A stretch of DNA of 64,000 nucleotides, taken from Haloprofundus salilacus. Lineage in GTDB: Archaea; Halobacteriota; Halobacteria; Halobacteriales; Haloferacaceae. The position numbers and the translations under genes are program-made. Each line of letters opens with the position of its first letter. Position 1 is the first letter of the stretch. The notes below the pieces were generated by a model that saw nothing but the letters and a program-made list of their open reading frames with translations, had not been told where the DNA came from and did not search any database. The stretch is from positions 620,001 through 684,000 of the forward strand of contig NZ_CP083723.1 of the NCBI RefSeq assembly GCF_020150815.1, written 5' to 3'. This document shows, one piece after another, positions 1 through 8,456 of this stretch.

Positions 1-147
1 CGTCAACTCTCTCGTCACGCACATAATGAATTTCGTTTTCGTTCCGTCGGTCCCTCACGCCTCCGTTCGGCGTTTCCGGTGTTTCCGACGTTTCTACGTC
101 TGAGGGGAACGATTATCCCGCCGGCCTGCAACCGACGTGATGGACCG

Positions 148-867
148 ATGAGCATAGCTCTCGAAGCCGACCTCCGCTATCCGATGAACGCTGACGACTG
201 GGTGAAGACGCTCCTCGTCGGCGGCGTGTTGAGTCTCGCTGGGGTTGTTCTCATCCCGCTGTTTTTCGTCCTCGGCTACTACCTTCGCGTCGCGCGCCGA
301 AGCATGCGCGGCGACGAGACGCCCCCGTCGCTCACCGACTGGGGGACACTGTTCGTCGACGGCGTGAAGGCGGCCGTCGTCCTCGTGGTCTACCAGCTCG
401 TCCCGTTGCTCGCCTTCGGACTGACGTCGGCATTCCTGCTGATTCCGGTGTTGACCGACGGCAACGTGCCGATGGGCGTGAGCGTTCTCGGCATCGTCGG
501 CGGACTGCTCCTCTCGACGCTTCTCTCGCTCGCGTTCGGTTACTTCGGCATCGTCGGGACGCTCAACGTCGCCCGCGAGGGGACGCTCGGCGCGGGGTTC
601 GACTTCGGACGGGTCAAACGCGTCGCGTTCGACCGGGGGTACGCAGTCCAGTGGCTGTACGCGTTCGTCCTCTCGCTCGGAATCAACGCGCTCGTCGGCG
701 CCGTCACCGCGATACCCGTTATCGGCTGGTCGCTAGTGCTTCTAACCCCGTTGGTCAGCTTCTACGTCGGCGTCGTCGTCTCCCGAATCCACGGCCGGGG
801 TTACGCGTCGGCACTCGACGAGGAGAACCGCCGTACGGGCGCATCGGCCGCGGAAACTGTCACGTAG
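148..867 (+). CDS. DUF4013 family membrane protein
   Basis: A 239-residue integral membrane protein of unknown function. An N-terminal membrane segment (about residues 18-45) is followed by a basic turn with GYYLRVARRSMRG, then a P-x-L-x-D-W motif; this arrangement is typical of archaeal DUF4013 proteins. Further hydrophobic stretches lie near residues 75-100, 108-135 and 170-212, so about five or six membrane spans. The C-terminal tail is short and polar. I start at ATG 148 rather than the in-frame GTG at 79, because the stretch between reads as non-coding and an AT-rich element at 112-118 is well placed as a promoter. It stands alone, with the next gene on the other strand. The family call is from memory of its motif pattern. 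Confidence 0.8.
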   Translation: MSIALEADLRYPMNADDWVKTLLVGGVLSLAGVVLIPLFFVLGYYLRVARRSMRGDETPPSLTDWGTLFVDGVKAAVVLVVYQLVPLLAFGLTSAFLLIPVLTDGNVPMGVSVLGIVGGLLLSTLLSLAFGYFGIVGTLNVAREGTLGAGFDFGRVKRVAFDRGYAVQWLYAFVLSLGINALVGAVTAIPVIGWSLVLLTPLVSFYVGVVVSRIHGRGYASALDEENRRTGASAAETVT

Positions 868-944
868 TATCCTCGAAACGACTCCGTGGCAACGCTTTCC
901 ACGTGACGACTCTCTCCACGTAGCGACGCTCTCAACGTCGCAAC

Positions 945-1517
945 TTATTCTTCGAACCGCTCGCCCGCCGGAATCACCACGTCGAGCCAGTTCTCCTCGG
1001 GCGGGAGCGGGCAGGCGAACGTCTCGCTGTACGCGCAGAAGGGGCTGTACGCGAGGTTGAAATCCAGAACCACTTCGTCGCCGTCCTCCAGTTCCCGGTT
1101 CGGTTCGAACTCCATGTATCGGCCACCGCGGTACGTCTGCTGGCCCGTCGTCTTGTCCCGGAACGGGACGAAAATCGAGTTCGACTCGTCGGACTCCTGT
1201 CGGTAGCCCGCGAGCGTCTGCGTCTCGGCGCTGGCTTCGAACTCGAACGTCACCACGCGGAGGTAGCGGACGTTCGGACCGTTCGTCGTCTCCAGCTCGA
1301 CGGGGTCGGGTCGGTCGTGGGTCGTCACCGTCGCCGCGACGCGGTACTCGGGGTCCGGGTCGAAGTAGTCGAGCCCGTCGAACGACTCCCGCTCCGCCGG
1401 CGGAATCGGCGACTGCGGGTGGTCGTCGAAGAAGTCGTTCTTCTGTTCGCGCTGGCGTTCGACCTCCGCGCGCCACTGCTCGGCGTTGAGTTCCGACTCG
1501 GGTTCGCTCTCGCTCAT
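945..1517 (-). CDS. DUF1684 family protein
   Basis: A soluble acidic protein of 190 residues. The N-terminal third has a W-R-x-E-V-E-R-Q-R-E-x-K-x-x-F pattern followed by SPIPPAERESFDGLDYFDP, and the C-terminal part has YSPFCAYSETFACPLPPEEN followed by a V-I-P-A-G-E ending. Both are hallmarks of DUF1684, a family of unknown biochemical role found in bacteria and haloarchaea. The paired cysteines near the end (FCAYSETFAC) are conserved in the family and could bind metal or form a disulfide, but that is inference. I chose ATG 1517 over the one 27 bases upstream because the acidic MSESEPESEL start is typical of haloarchaeal proteins. It runs the same way as the aldo/keto reductase 70 bases upstream, so the two may be cotranscribed. 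Confidence 0.85.
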   Translation of the reverse strand: MSESEPESELNAEQWRAEVERQREQKNDFFDDHPQSPIPPAERESFDGLDYFDPDPEYRVAATVTTHDRPDPVELETTNGPNVRYLRVVTFEFEASAETQTLAGYRQESDESNSIFVPFRDKTTGQQTYRGGRYMEFEPNRELEDGDEVVLDFNLAYSPFCAYSETFACPLPPEENWLDVVIPAGERFEE

Positions 1518-1587
1518 GGTAGTCGGTTGCCGGTGCCGACACAAATCGGTTGGGACCGCGCCGCGGTCGTCGGGGTCGCGACGGCCG

Positions 1588-2562
1588 TCAGTTGGACTTC
1601 GCGTCGGCGAGCCGCCGGAACTGGGCGTCGGTGAGCGAGATGTCGCCCGCGACGAGGTTCTCCTCCAACTGCTTCGTCGTCCGCGCGCCGACGATGGGCG
1701 CCGTCACCTGTTCGTGGTGCATCAGCCACGCGAGACTCACCTGTGCGTGCGTCGCATCGACTTCCTCGGCGACGGCTTCGACGGCTTCGAGCGCGTCGAA
1801 GTTCTCCGGCGTCAGGTAGGAGTCGGCGAACTGCTGGTCGTTGGCTGCCCGCGACTCCTTCGGCGGTTTCTCGTCGCGAGCGTATTTCCCCGTGAGGAAT
1901 CCGCCGGCGAGCGGCGACCACGGGACGACGCCGATGTCGTAGTGGTCGCACATGTCGAGGTAGTTCCCCTCGATCTCGCGGTTCGCAACGTTGTACCGCG
2001 GTTGCGAGAGCGAGAATGGTTCGTAGCCGCGCTTGTCCGCGAGTTCGTTCGCCATCGCGATCTTCCACGCGTTCGGCTCGAGCGTCGACGCGCCGAGGTA
2101 GTTCACTTTGCCGTCGCGGACGAACTCGTCGAGCGTCCGCATGAACTCCCGCGCGGGCGTGTCGTCGTCCCAGCGGTGGACGTAGAGCACGTCGACGTAG
2201 TCGGTGCCGAGGCGTTCGAGAATCTCGTTGACGTTGTTTCGAAGGTGTTTGCGGTTCAGACCGCGGCCGTTGGGGTCCTCGCGCGTCGGCCAGTAGATCT
2301 TCGAGGCGATGACGAACTCCTCGCGGTCGCGGTCGGCCAACCAGTCGCCGATGTACTCCTCGCTTCGACCTTCGCCGTACATGTCGGCGGTGTCGATGAA
2401 GTTGCCGCCCGCCTCGGCGTAGGCGTCGAGCAACCGGTGGGCGCGGTCGCGCCCGACTTCGAGGTCTCCGTCGTCGTTTTCGCGGCCGAAACGCCACGTG
2501 CCGAATGCGAGTTCGCTCACTTTCGTCCCGGTGCGACCGAGCGAAACCGTGTCGAGGGGCAT
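1588..2562 (-). CDS. Aldo/keto reductase
   Basis: NAD(P)H-dependent oxidoreductase of the aldo/keto reductase family, 324 residues, the usual length for a TIM-barrel AKR. The catalytic tetrad is visible: Asp57 and Tyr62 in NFIDTADMYGEG, Lys88 in FVIASKIY and His129 in VDVLYVHRWD. The C-terminal cofactor site is suggested by APIVGARTTKQLEENL. The segment GRGLNRKHLRNNVNEILERL resembles AKRs of the YajO/voltage-gated-channel-beta-like group acting on small carbonyls or sugars, but the substrate cannot be read from sequence. It is transcribed leftwards, 217 bases after the small membrane-protein gene and ahead of the DUF1684 gene. Confidence 0.93.
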   Translation of the reverse strand: MPLDTVSLGRTGTKVSELAFGTWRFGRENDDGDLEVGRDRAHRLLDAYAEAGGNFIDTADMYGEGRSEEYIGDWLADRDREEFVIASKIYWPTREDPNGRGLNRKHLRNNVNEILERLGTDYVDVLYVHRWDDDTPAREFMRTLDEFVRDGKVNYLGASTLEPNAWKIAMANELADKRGYEPFSLSQPRYNVANREIEGNYLDMCDHYDIGVVPWSPLAGGFLTGKYARDEKPPKESRAANDQQFADSYLTPENFDALEAVEAVAEEVDATHAQVSLAWLMHHEQVTAPIVGARTTKQLEENLVAGDISLTDAQFRRLADAKSN

Positions 2563-2677
2563 GAAGAACAGTGCGACGAGCGGGCGTTAAAACGCCCCGA
2601 TTCGGCCGCAGTCGCGCGTTCGGATGGGACCGAACGTAACCGACGAGAGAGGAGAGAGCGGGAGGACGGTGAGAGAC

Positions 2678-2723
2678 GGGGAGAAGGCGAGAGAGGAGAC
2701 GGGGAGAAGGCGAGAGAGGAGAC
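2678..2723. repeat. Two tandem copies of a 23-base purine-rich unit
   Basis: The unit beginning GGGGAGAAGG and ending GAGAGGAGAC occurs twice head to tail, without mismatch, at 2678-2700 and 2701-2723. It sits in a wider purine-rich stretch (about 2640-2775) between two leftward genes, so the transcript there would be pyrimidine-rich. No gene is apparent in the gap. Confidence 0.9.
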
Positions 2724-2779
2724 GTTGCGACGGACGACGAGCTGGTCGAAGCGGTGAAGGAGGGTTCGGGGACGGGAGA

Positions 2780-3040
2780 TTACTGCTTGTGTCCGTGGCC
2801 GACGACGAGAGCGACGGCGTTGGCGACGAACAACAGGGGAAGTAGCTCCATCCCGACGCCGAAGAAGGTCTCTCCGGCGATGAGCGGGATGTAGAAAAAC
2901 GGCAGGGCGATGGCGGCCCAGAAGGCCGTGAACTGTACTGGTCGCGTGAGGATGCGGCCGCCGAGGGTGTTCGTAAACTCGTCGACGAGGCTGTCCGATT
3001 GGCGGGGGCGTTCGGTGTTGAGTGGGGAGGAGTTCGACAT
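2780..3040 (-). CDS. Small membrane protein, unknown
   Basis: An 86-residue protein I do not recognise. The first 30 residues are polar (MSNSSPLNTERPRQSDSL), followed by two hydrophobic segments (about residues 38-58 and 62-80) and a short positively charged GHGHKQ tail, so it probably spans the membrane twice. Start ATG 3040 is preferred over one 12 bases upstream: a TATA-like element lies 25-40 bases before it (top-strand 3060-3082, GTATAGC and CATATAGG). Codon use and composition match the neighbours. It may be the first gene of a leftward group with the aldo/keto reductase. Confidence 0.65.
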   Translation of the reverse strand: MSNSSPLNTERPRQSDSLVDEFTNTLGGRILTRPVQFTAFWAAIALPFFYIPLIAGETFFGVGMELLPLLFVANAVALVVGHGHKQ

Positions 3041-3469
3041 GGGGCCTCTCACCTTTTCGTATAGCTCACGGGGTCATATAGGGGACAGAGCGTTGAGGCC
3101 AGTTCGGTCAGTTTTAGCGCTGACCAGTTTCCTAATTGACCTTTCACGACGGCCTGAGAGGCGTTTTAAAAGTTTATCGCCGCCGCTCATCCTTTTTCTC
3201 CACGTGGAAACGACTGTCTCTCTCACCGAGCATTTCAGCCGATCGAACGAACTGAATGGCTCGTCCAGCGCGGACGAGAGGACCGACGTATGTTGTCCGC
3301 GGCTCGCGCGACGACAACGGCCAGTAGCGTCACGGCGAAGATACCCGCCAGTCGCCCGAACCCAGTCGAGAATCGCCCTCCGACGATGGAGATTCGGACA
3401 CACTCCCGACGCAGCCACAAAAACCACCGCCTGCACAACAGTCAACCGACGGGCCTCCGAGAGTCGACT
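3041..3469. other. Intergenic region between divergent genes, no gene seen
   Basis: This stretch separates the leftward small membrane protein from the rightward asparaginase and should hold both promoters. Visible elements are TATA-like sequences at about 3060-3082 for the left gene, an AT-rich box GTTTTAAAAGTTTATC at about 3163-3178 that could serve either direction, and a perfect inverted repeat GGTCAG/CTGACC (3106-3111 and 3120-3125, eight-base spacer). Open frames here have no haloarchaeal protein character. Confidence 0.6.
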
Positions 3470-4438
3470 ATGCCAGACGTACGCGTGCTGAGTTGCGGCG
3501 GGACGATTGCCAGCGAACCGAGCGAGACGGGAGCGGCGCCGGCGAAACGTGGCGCGGAACTGGTCGAGGCGGTGCCCGAACTCGACGAGTACGCGACGGT
3601 CGCCGCCGAGGAAATCGCCTCACATCCGGGTTTCGACATGCAGTTCGCCGCCGTCGCCGCCGTCGCCGAGGCGGTCGACGCGTCCGACGCCGACGGGTTC
3701 GTCGTCACGCACGGCACTGACACGCTCGCCGACACGGCGTACGCGCTCTCGCTTCTCGTCGACGCCGACGTTCCCGTCGTCGTCACCGGGTCGCAGCGTC
3801 GCTTCGACGAGGTCGGGACCGACGCGCCCGCGAACCTCCTCACGGCCGTCAGGGCGGCCGCCTCGCCCCGGTTCACCGGCGTGTTCGTCGCGTTCGACGA
3901 CGAACTACACGCCGCCCGCGACGTAGAGAAGACGCACACGAACGCGCTGTCGACGTTCAAGTCGCCGGGGAAAGGTCCAGTCGCGACGTTCACCCGCTCT
4001 GAGACCCACGTCCACCGCTCCGCCGAGAGCACCTCGGGACCGGGATCGGCGTCGCTTCCGGTGGCGGCGGCGGCCGACGCCTCCGCGACCGTTCCGGTCG
4101 TCCACTCCGGTATCGGCGTCGGCGGCGACGAACTCGACAGAGCGGTCGACGCCGGAGCGGACGGCGTTGTCGTCGAGGGAACCGGCCTCGGCAACGTCTC
4201 CTGTAGGCTCGGCGATGCCATCGCGCGTGCGACCGAGACCCTCCCCGTCGTCGTCAGTTCGCGCTGCCACGTCGGACCGACCGACCAGGTGTACGGCACC
4301 CCCGGCGGCGGCGTCACGCTGCGCGAGCACAGCGCGCTGTTCTCCGGCGACCTCCCGACCTCGAAAGCCAGAATCAAGCTCTTACTGGCGCTCTCGGCGG
4401 GTATCGAGGGCGACGAACTCGCGGCGTTGTTCGACTGA
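3470..4438 (+). CDS. L-asparaginase (type I/II family)
   Basis: Hydrolyses L-asparagine to aspartate and ammonia. The 322-residue protein shows both catalytic threonine motifs: Thr12 in CGGTIASE and Thr83 in VVTHGTDTLADTA, followed by VVVTGSQRRFDEVGTDAP and the lysine-containing stretch ARDVEKTHTNALSTFKS. A C-terminal family motif GTGLGNVS is also present. There is no signal peptide, so the enzyme is cytoplasmic. ATG 3470 is chosen because family homology begins immediately, whereas the 60 codons upstream in frame read as non-coding. Such archaeal enzymes can also be the A subunit of Glu-tRNA(Gln) amidotransferase (GatD), but this one lacks GatD's N-terminal extension, so a free asparaginase is more likely. 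Confidence 0.92.
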   Translation: MPDVRVLSCGGTIASEPSETGAAPAKRGAELVEAVPELDEYATVAAEEIASHPGFDMQFAAVAAVAEAVDASDADGFVVTHGTDTLADTAYALSLLVDADVPVVVTGSQRRFDEVGTDAPANLLTAVRAAASPRFTGVFVAFDDELHAARDVEKTHTNALSTFKSPGKGPVATFTRSETHVHRSAESTSGPGSASLPVAAAADASATVPVVHSGIGVGGDELDRAVDAGADGVVVEGTGLGNVSCRLGDAIARATETLPVVVSSRCHVGPTDQVYGTPGGGVTLREHSALFSGDLPTSKARIKLLLALSAGIEGDELAALFD

Positions 4439-4524
4439 GTTCTCCACGGACTCTCTGACCGACGCCCCGTCCGTCGCGCCCGTCCGACCGATTCTTTACC
4501 CGCGACCCCGACCGTTCGGGCGAT

Positions 4525-4812
4525 ATGGCCGACCTCAACCTCATCGCGAAGCGTATCCACAACATCTCGCCGAAACCGGTTCGACTGACGCTCTCCGACG
4601 GGTCGAGCGCCGTCTATCAGTTCTCCGGAACGCAGTTCTTCCAGCGGGAGTTTCAGGGTGAAGGGACCTGCGTGGACGACGACGCCGACTACCGACTCAT
4701 CACGAGCGAGGACAACGAGTCGGTGCTGCTCGGGCGAAAGGGTCCCGAGGACGACGGCTGGTCGATGGTTGGCGAAGTGACCGAAGCCGAGCGGGCGGAG
4801 TCGTCCGAATAA
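4525..4812 (+). CDS. Conserved small haloarchaeal protein, unknown
   Basis: A 95-residue acidic protein with no recognised domain. The sequence is well formed: MADLNLIAKRIHNISPKPVR is followed by alternating hydrophobic and polar residues consistent with a small beta-barrel (VRLTLSDGSSAVYQFSGTQF and ADYRLITSEDNESVLLGRKG), ending in a charged helix-like tail. It has neither signal peptide nor membrane segment. It follows asparaginase by 86 bases in the same direction, with GATATGG at the start, and faces the leftward EamA gene end to end. The fold is suggestive of a nucleic-acid or ligand-binding barrel, but that is inference only. Confidence 0.75.
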   Translation: MADLNLIAKRIHNISPKPVRLTLSDGSSAVYQFSGTQFFQREFQGEGTCVDDDADYRLITSEDNESVLLGRKGPEDDGWSMVGEVTEAERAESSE

Positions 4813-4830
4813 CTGCGCAGCGAACGGGCG

Positions 4831-5751
4831 CTACGACGCTTCGACCGGACGGCCGACCAACTGCTCGCGAATCGCGTCGCGTTTCAGCAGCACGAACCCG
4901 ACGAAGATGAGCAGAAATCCCAGCGCCGTCTCGGCGTTCAGCGGCTCTCGGAGGACGACATACCCCGAAATCGCCGCGAAGATGGGTGCGACGTAGGAGA
5001 CGAGGTTGATCTCTATCGCGCCGAGTCGGTCGAGCAGGTCGAAGTAGACGAGGAAGCCGAGCGCGCTCGCCGCCAGCGAGAGGTACAGCAGCGCGAGGAC
5101 CCCCCGCGTCGTCCACGTGATTCCGCCGAGCGACTCGCCCATTCCGAACGAGACGACGTGCATCAGCACCGCGCCGCCGAGCATCGCCCACGCCTCCATC
5201 GTCTCGATCGGAAGGCCGTCGTCGATGCGCTGGGTGAGGACGCTCCCGAGCGCGAACGCCGTCGCCGCGCCGAAGACGAGCAGTTTCGACAGCGTCGCCC
5301 CCGTCAGCAGCGCGTCCGGGTCGGGATTCGAGAGCACGACGACGCCGACGAGTCCGAGCAGGAGGCCGACGACGCCGACGGCGGTCAGCCGTTCGCTCGG
5401 GAGGAACATCCGCGCGAACACCGTCGTCAGGACGGGGCTGAGGCTGACGATGACCGCCGCGGCGGCGCTCGTCACGGGACCGTTCTCGCCGACGAACAGG
5501 AGTATGTGGTAGAGAGCGATGAGAAACACCGCGCCAATTGCGACGACGGCCCACTGCTCGCGGGTTCGCGGAATCGGGTCGTCGACGACGTAGGCCGCGT
5601 ACGCCAGCATCACCACGCCCGCGATGTCGTAGCGGAGAGCGGCGAAGAGTACGGGCGGAAACGCGTCCAGACCGGCCTTGATGGCCATGAACGCGGAGCC
5701 CCAGACGGCGGCCAGAAGCAAGAACAGCAGCGCGTTCCGTGTTTGGGTCAC
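4831..5751 (-). CDS. EamA/DMT family transporter
   Basis: Integral membrane exporter of the drug/metabolite transporter superfamily, likely exporting amino acids or other small metabolites; the substrate is unknown. The 306-residue protein has about ten hydrophobic segments arranged as two EamA repeats: first from NALLFLLLAAVWGSAFMAIK, and second near residue 150 (LSKLLVFGAATAFALGSVLT). It ends in a short basic tail, KRDAIREQLVGRP. No ATG lies near the expected N-terminus, so I chose GTG 5751 (V-T-Q-T-R-N), directly before the first membrane segment; the open frame extends further upstream but without protein character. It lies 76 bases beyond the end of the leftward ABC operon and could be its last gene. 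Confidence 0.88.
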   Translation of the reverse strand: MTQTRNALLFLLLAAVWGSAFMAIKAGLDAFPPVLFAALRYDIAGVVMLAYAAYVVDDPIPRTREQWAVVAIGAVFLIALYHILLFVGENGPVTSAAAAVIVSLSPVLTTVFARMFLPSERLTAVGVVGLLLGLVGVVVLSNPDPDALLTGATLSKLLVFGAATAFALGSVLTQRIDDGLPIETMEAWAMLGGAVLMHVVSFGMGESLGGITWTTRGVLALLYLSLAASALGFLVYFDLLDRLGAIEINLVSYVAPIFAAISGYVVLREPLNAETALGFLLIFVGFVLLKRDAIREQLVGRPVEAS

Positions 5752-5827
5752 GACGAAACTGGTCGGGCGGACAGTGTGTAGTTTTCGTTTGCGGCGCGGC
5801 GAACCGGTACCGCCCCCGCCGCGTGAG

Positions 5828-7201
5828 TTAGTCCGCTTCCGCACCCCTCTCGTCGTCGCCGACGACGCCCGTCTCAGGATGTGCCCGCACCGGTTCGCGG
5901 TCGACGGGCGCGTCCGCCGGTTGCTCGTAGAGGTGACACGCCGACGGGTGGTCGCGCTCCTGCAGCAGCGGCCGGGTCGTCTCGCAGACGCTCTCGAAGC
6001 GCTCCCGGAGGATGGCGATAGCCTCCTCCGTGTCGTCGGTCGCCAGCGCCTCCAGCGCCTGCTCGACGGCGGCTTCGTCGTCACCGGTCAGTTCGTGGTC
6101 AAAGAACTCCTCGCGGAGGTGGCGTTTGAACCCCGGTTTGTCGCTGTCGTCGCCGGCGGCGCTCCACGCCGCCTCGGCGTCGAACTCGCCGCGCTCGAGG
6201 CGATCTCTGAGGTCCATCACCTCGCGGTACGCTCTCTGTGAGAGCGTCACGTCCGCGGGCGGAATCACCTGCGGGCAGCGCGTGCGGAACCGACAGCCGC
6301 TCGGAGGGTTCCGCGGACTCGGCACGTCGCCCGCGAGCGGTTCGACCTGTCGGCCGCTCTCGGCGGTCGTCGCCCGCGGGACGCTCTCCAACAGCGCCTG
6401 TGTGTAGGGGTGCTGCGGGTCGTCGAACAGTTCGTCGGTCGGTCCCAGTTCGACGATGTTGCCGAGATACATGACGGCAACGCGGTCGCAGATGTGGCGG
6501 ACGACCGAGAGGTCGTGCGCGATAAAGAGGTAGGTGAGGCCGAATTCGTCCTGCAGGTCGTCGAGCAGGTTCAGCACCTGCGCCTGGACGCTTACGTCGA
6601 GCGCGGAGACGGGTTCGTCGAGGACGATGAACTCCGGTTCGAGCGCTAGCGCCCGCGCGATGCCGACGCGCTGGCGCTGGCCGCCGGAGAATTCGTGGGG
6701 GTAGCGCTCGACGTGGTTCGCCGCGAGGCCGACCCGTTCGAGCAGTTCGCCCGCCTGGTCGATGCGCCACTCGCGCTTCGAGCGCCCGTCGTCGGGCGAC
6801 TCCTCGGGTAAGTCGTGGATGCGGTACGGCTCCGAGATTATCTCGCCGATGGTCATCCGCGGGTCGAGGCTCGAGAACGGGTCCTGGAAGACGATCTGGG
6901 CGCGGCGGCGGAACTCGGTTCGCTCGTCGCCCTCCATCTCGTAGACGTTCTTTCCGTCGAACTCGACGCGGCCGTCGGTCGCCTCTCGCAGGCGGAGCAG
7001 CGTCTCGCCGGTGGTCGACTTCCCGCAGCCGGACTCGCCGACGAGACCCAGCGTCTCGCCTTTGTGGACGTCGAAGCTGATCCCGTCGACGGCTTTGACG
7101 CTCTCGGACTCGCGGCCGAGCAGCGTCTGGAACAGCGAACTCCCCTCGCCGTAGTACTTCTTCAGGTCGGTGACGCGAAGCAACGGTTCCCCGTCAGTCA
7201 T
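5828..7201 (-). CDS. Peptide/nickel ABC importer ATPase (DppF/OppF-like)
   Basis: Second ATPase of the importer; it hydrolyses ATP to drive peptide or nickel-type substrate uptake. Of 457 residues, the first 260 are a standard nucleotide-binding domain: Walker [10 protein letters not shown], signature [14 protein letters not shown], Walker [13 protein letters not shown] and the switch histidine in FIAHDLSV. The C-terminal oligopeptide-transporter domain begins [10 protein letters not shown] and resumes at CETTRPLL with SACHLYEQ, but about 90 acidic residues are inserted between its cysteine-bearing halves. That insertion makes it much longer than the roughly 330-residue bacterial norm. The ATG at 7201 overlaps the end of the upstream ATPase gene by eight bases, indicating translational coupling. 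It is the last core gene of the operon. Confidence 0.93.
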   Translation of the reverse strand: MTDGEPLLRVTDLKKYYGEGSSLFQTLLGRESESVKAVDGISFDVHKGETLGLVGESGCGKSTTGETLLRLREATDGRVEFDGKNVYEMEGDERTEFRRRAQIVFQDPFSSLDPRMTIGEIISEPYRIHDLPEESPDDGRSKREWRIDQAGELLERVGLAANHVERYPHEFSGGQRQRVGIARALALEPEFIVLDEPVSALDVSVQAQVLNLLDDLQDEFGLTYLFIAHDLSVVRHICDRVAVMYLGNIVELGPTDELFDDPQHPYTQALLESVPRATTAESGRQVEPLAGDVPSPRNPPSGCRFRTRCPQVIPPADVTLSQRAYREVMDLRDRLERGEFDAEAAWSAAGDDSDKPGFKRHLREEFFDHELTGDDEAAVEQALEALATDDTEEAIAILRERFESVCETTRPLLQERDHPSACHLYEQPADAPVDREPVRAHPETGVVGDDERGAEAD

Positions 7202-8456
7202 CGCCGACCACCTCCTGTTCGGCGGCGTCTTCAGGCGTTTTCTGCTCTGTGACGTCGTCTTCCCCGCCGAAGTAGTCGTCGGCGAGCGCCTCACCGGGGT
7301 CGAACTCGCGGGTCGCGAGCACGCAGCGGGCGGTGTGGACTGCCCCCGAACCGGCCCCGTCGTCGACGACGTCGCCGGTTTCGGTGTCGTACTCGGGGAT
7401 GGGGTTGAGACACGTCTCCATCGCCTTCGGACAGCGGTCAGCGAAGTAACACCGGCCGCCCATCTCCGCGTCGAGCAGACTCGGGACGTTTCCCTCGATG
7501 GGCGACAGCCGCGGCGACGGATCTTCGAGGTCCGGAATCGACCCCAGCAGTCCCTCGGTGTACGGGTGGACCGGGTCATCGAAGATATCTTCGAGCGTCC
7601 CCCGTTCGACGATCTGCCCGGCGTACATCACGCCGACGCGGTCGCACATGCGTGCGATGACGCCGAGGTCGTGGGTGATCATGATGATGCTCATGCCCTG
7701 CTCGCGCTGCAAGTCGCGCAGCAGGTTCAGAATCTGCGCCTGAATCGTCACGTCCAGTGCCGTCGTCGGTTCGTCGGCGACGAGGATGTCGGGTTCGCCC
7801 GCGAGCGCCTGTGCGATCATCGCCCGCTGGAGCATCCCGCCGGAGAACTGGTGGGGGTACTCCTCGGCGCGCGCCTCCGGGTCGGGGATGCCGACCTGCT
7901 CGAGCAGGTCGATGGCTCGCCGCTTGCTCTCGTCGCTCGTGTACTCGCGGCCGGGGACGACGCTGTCGACGAGGTACTGCGCAAGACCGTACCCCTGCGT
8001 CCGCGAGCGAGTGCTCCGCGGGTTCGCGCGGGCGCGGCGCTGCACCTCGACGGCCTCCGCGATCTGCTCGCCCACCGTGATGGAGGGGTTGAGGCTGCTC
8101 ATCGGGTCCTGAAACACCATGCTGAACGACGGGCCGCGGAGCGACCGGCGGACGCCTTTCGGCAACCGCCGCAGGTCGACGAACTTGCCGTCAACGGCGT
8201 CGGGTTTCTTCTCCCGGAACTCGTCTGCGAGCTTGGCGTTTCGGTACCACACTTCGCCGCCGGTAACCCGGCCGGGCGACTCGATGAGGTCGATCACCGA
8301 CAGCGCCGTCACGGACTTGCCGCTGCCGGACTCGCCGACGATGCCGAATATCTCGCCGTCGCGAACGTCGAAGCTGACCCCCTCGACGGCGTTGACCTGT
8401 CCCTCCTCGGTGAAGAACCGCGTCTTCAAATCTCTGACTCTAAGTATCTCGTCCAT
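7194..8456 (-). CDS. Peptide/nickel ABC importer ATPase (DppD/OppD-like)
   Basis: First ATPase of the five-gene importer, 420 residues. Walker A is [13 protein letters not shown], the signature [15 protein letters not shown], Walker [13 protein letters not shown] and the switch region MITHDLGV. A charged insertion follows the Q-loop helix (about residues 130-175, [20 protein letters not shown]), and the oligopeptide C-terminal domain with [10 protein letters not shown] carries the cysteines seen in this subfamily. It pairs with the downstream ATPase as a heterodimer on the inner membrane face. Its start ATG lies on the base next to the stop of the permease gene upstream, so the genes are tightly packed. 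Confidence 0.93.
   Translation of the reverse strand: MDEILRVRDLKTRFFTEEGQVNAVEGVSFDVRDGEIFGIVGESGSGKSVTALSVIDLIESPGRVTGGEVWYRNAKLADEFREKKPDAVDGKFVDLRRLPKGVRRSLRGPSFSMVFQDPMSSLNPSITVGEQIAEAVEVQRRARANPRSTRSRTQGYGLAQYLVDSVVPGREYTSDESKRRAIDLLEQVGIPDPEARAEEYPHQFSGGMLQRAMIAQALAGEPDILVADEPTTALDVTIQAQILNLLRDLQREQGMSIIMITHDLGVIARMCDRVGVMYAGQIVERGTLEDIFDDPVHPYTEGLLGSIPDLEDPSPRLSPIEGNVPSLLDAEMGGRCYFADRCPKAMETCLNPIPEYDTETGDVVDDGAGSGAVHTARCVLATREFDPGEALADDYFGGEDDVTEQKTPEDAAEQEVVGDD

Noticed and set aside
3074-3445. 123-codon leftward frame in the asparaginase upstream region
   Set aside because: No conserved motif; Arg/Cys-rich composition unlike haloarchaeal proteins, and it overlaps promoter-like elements.
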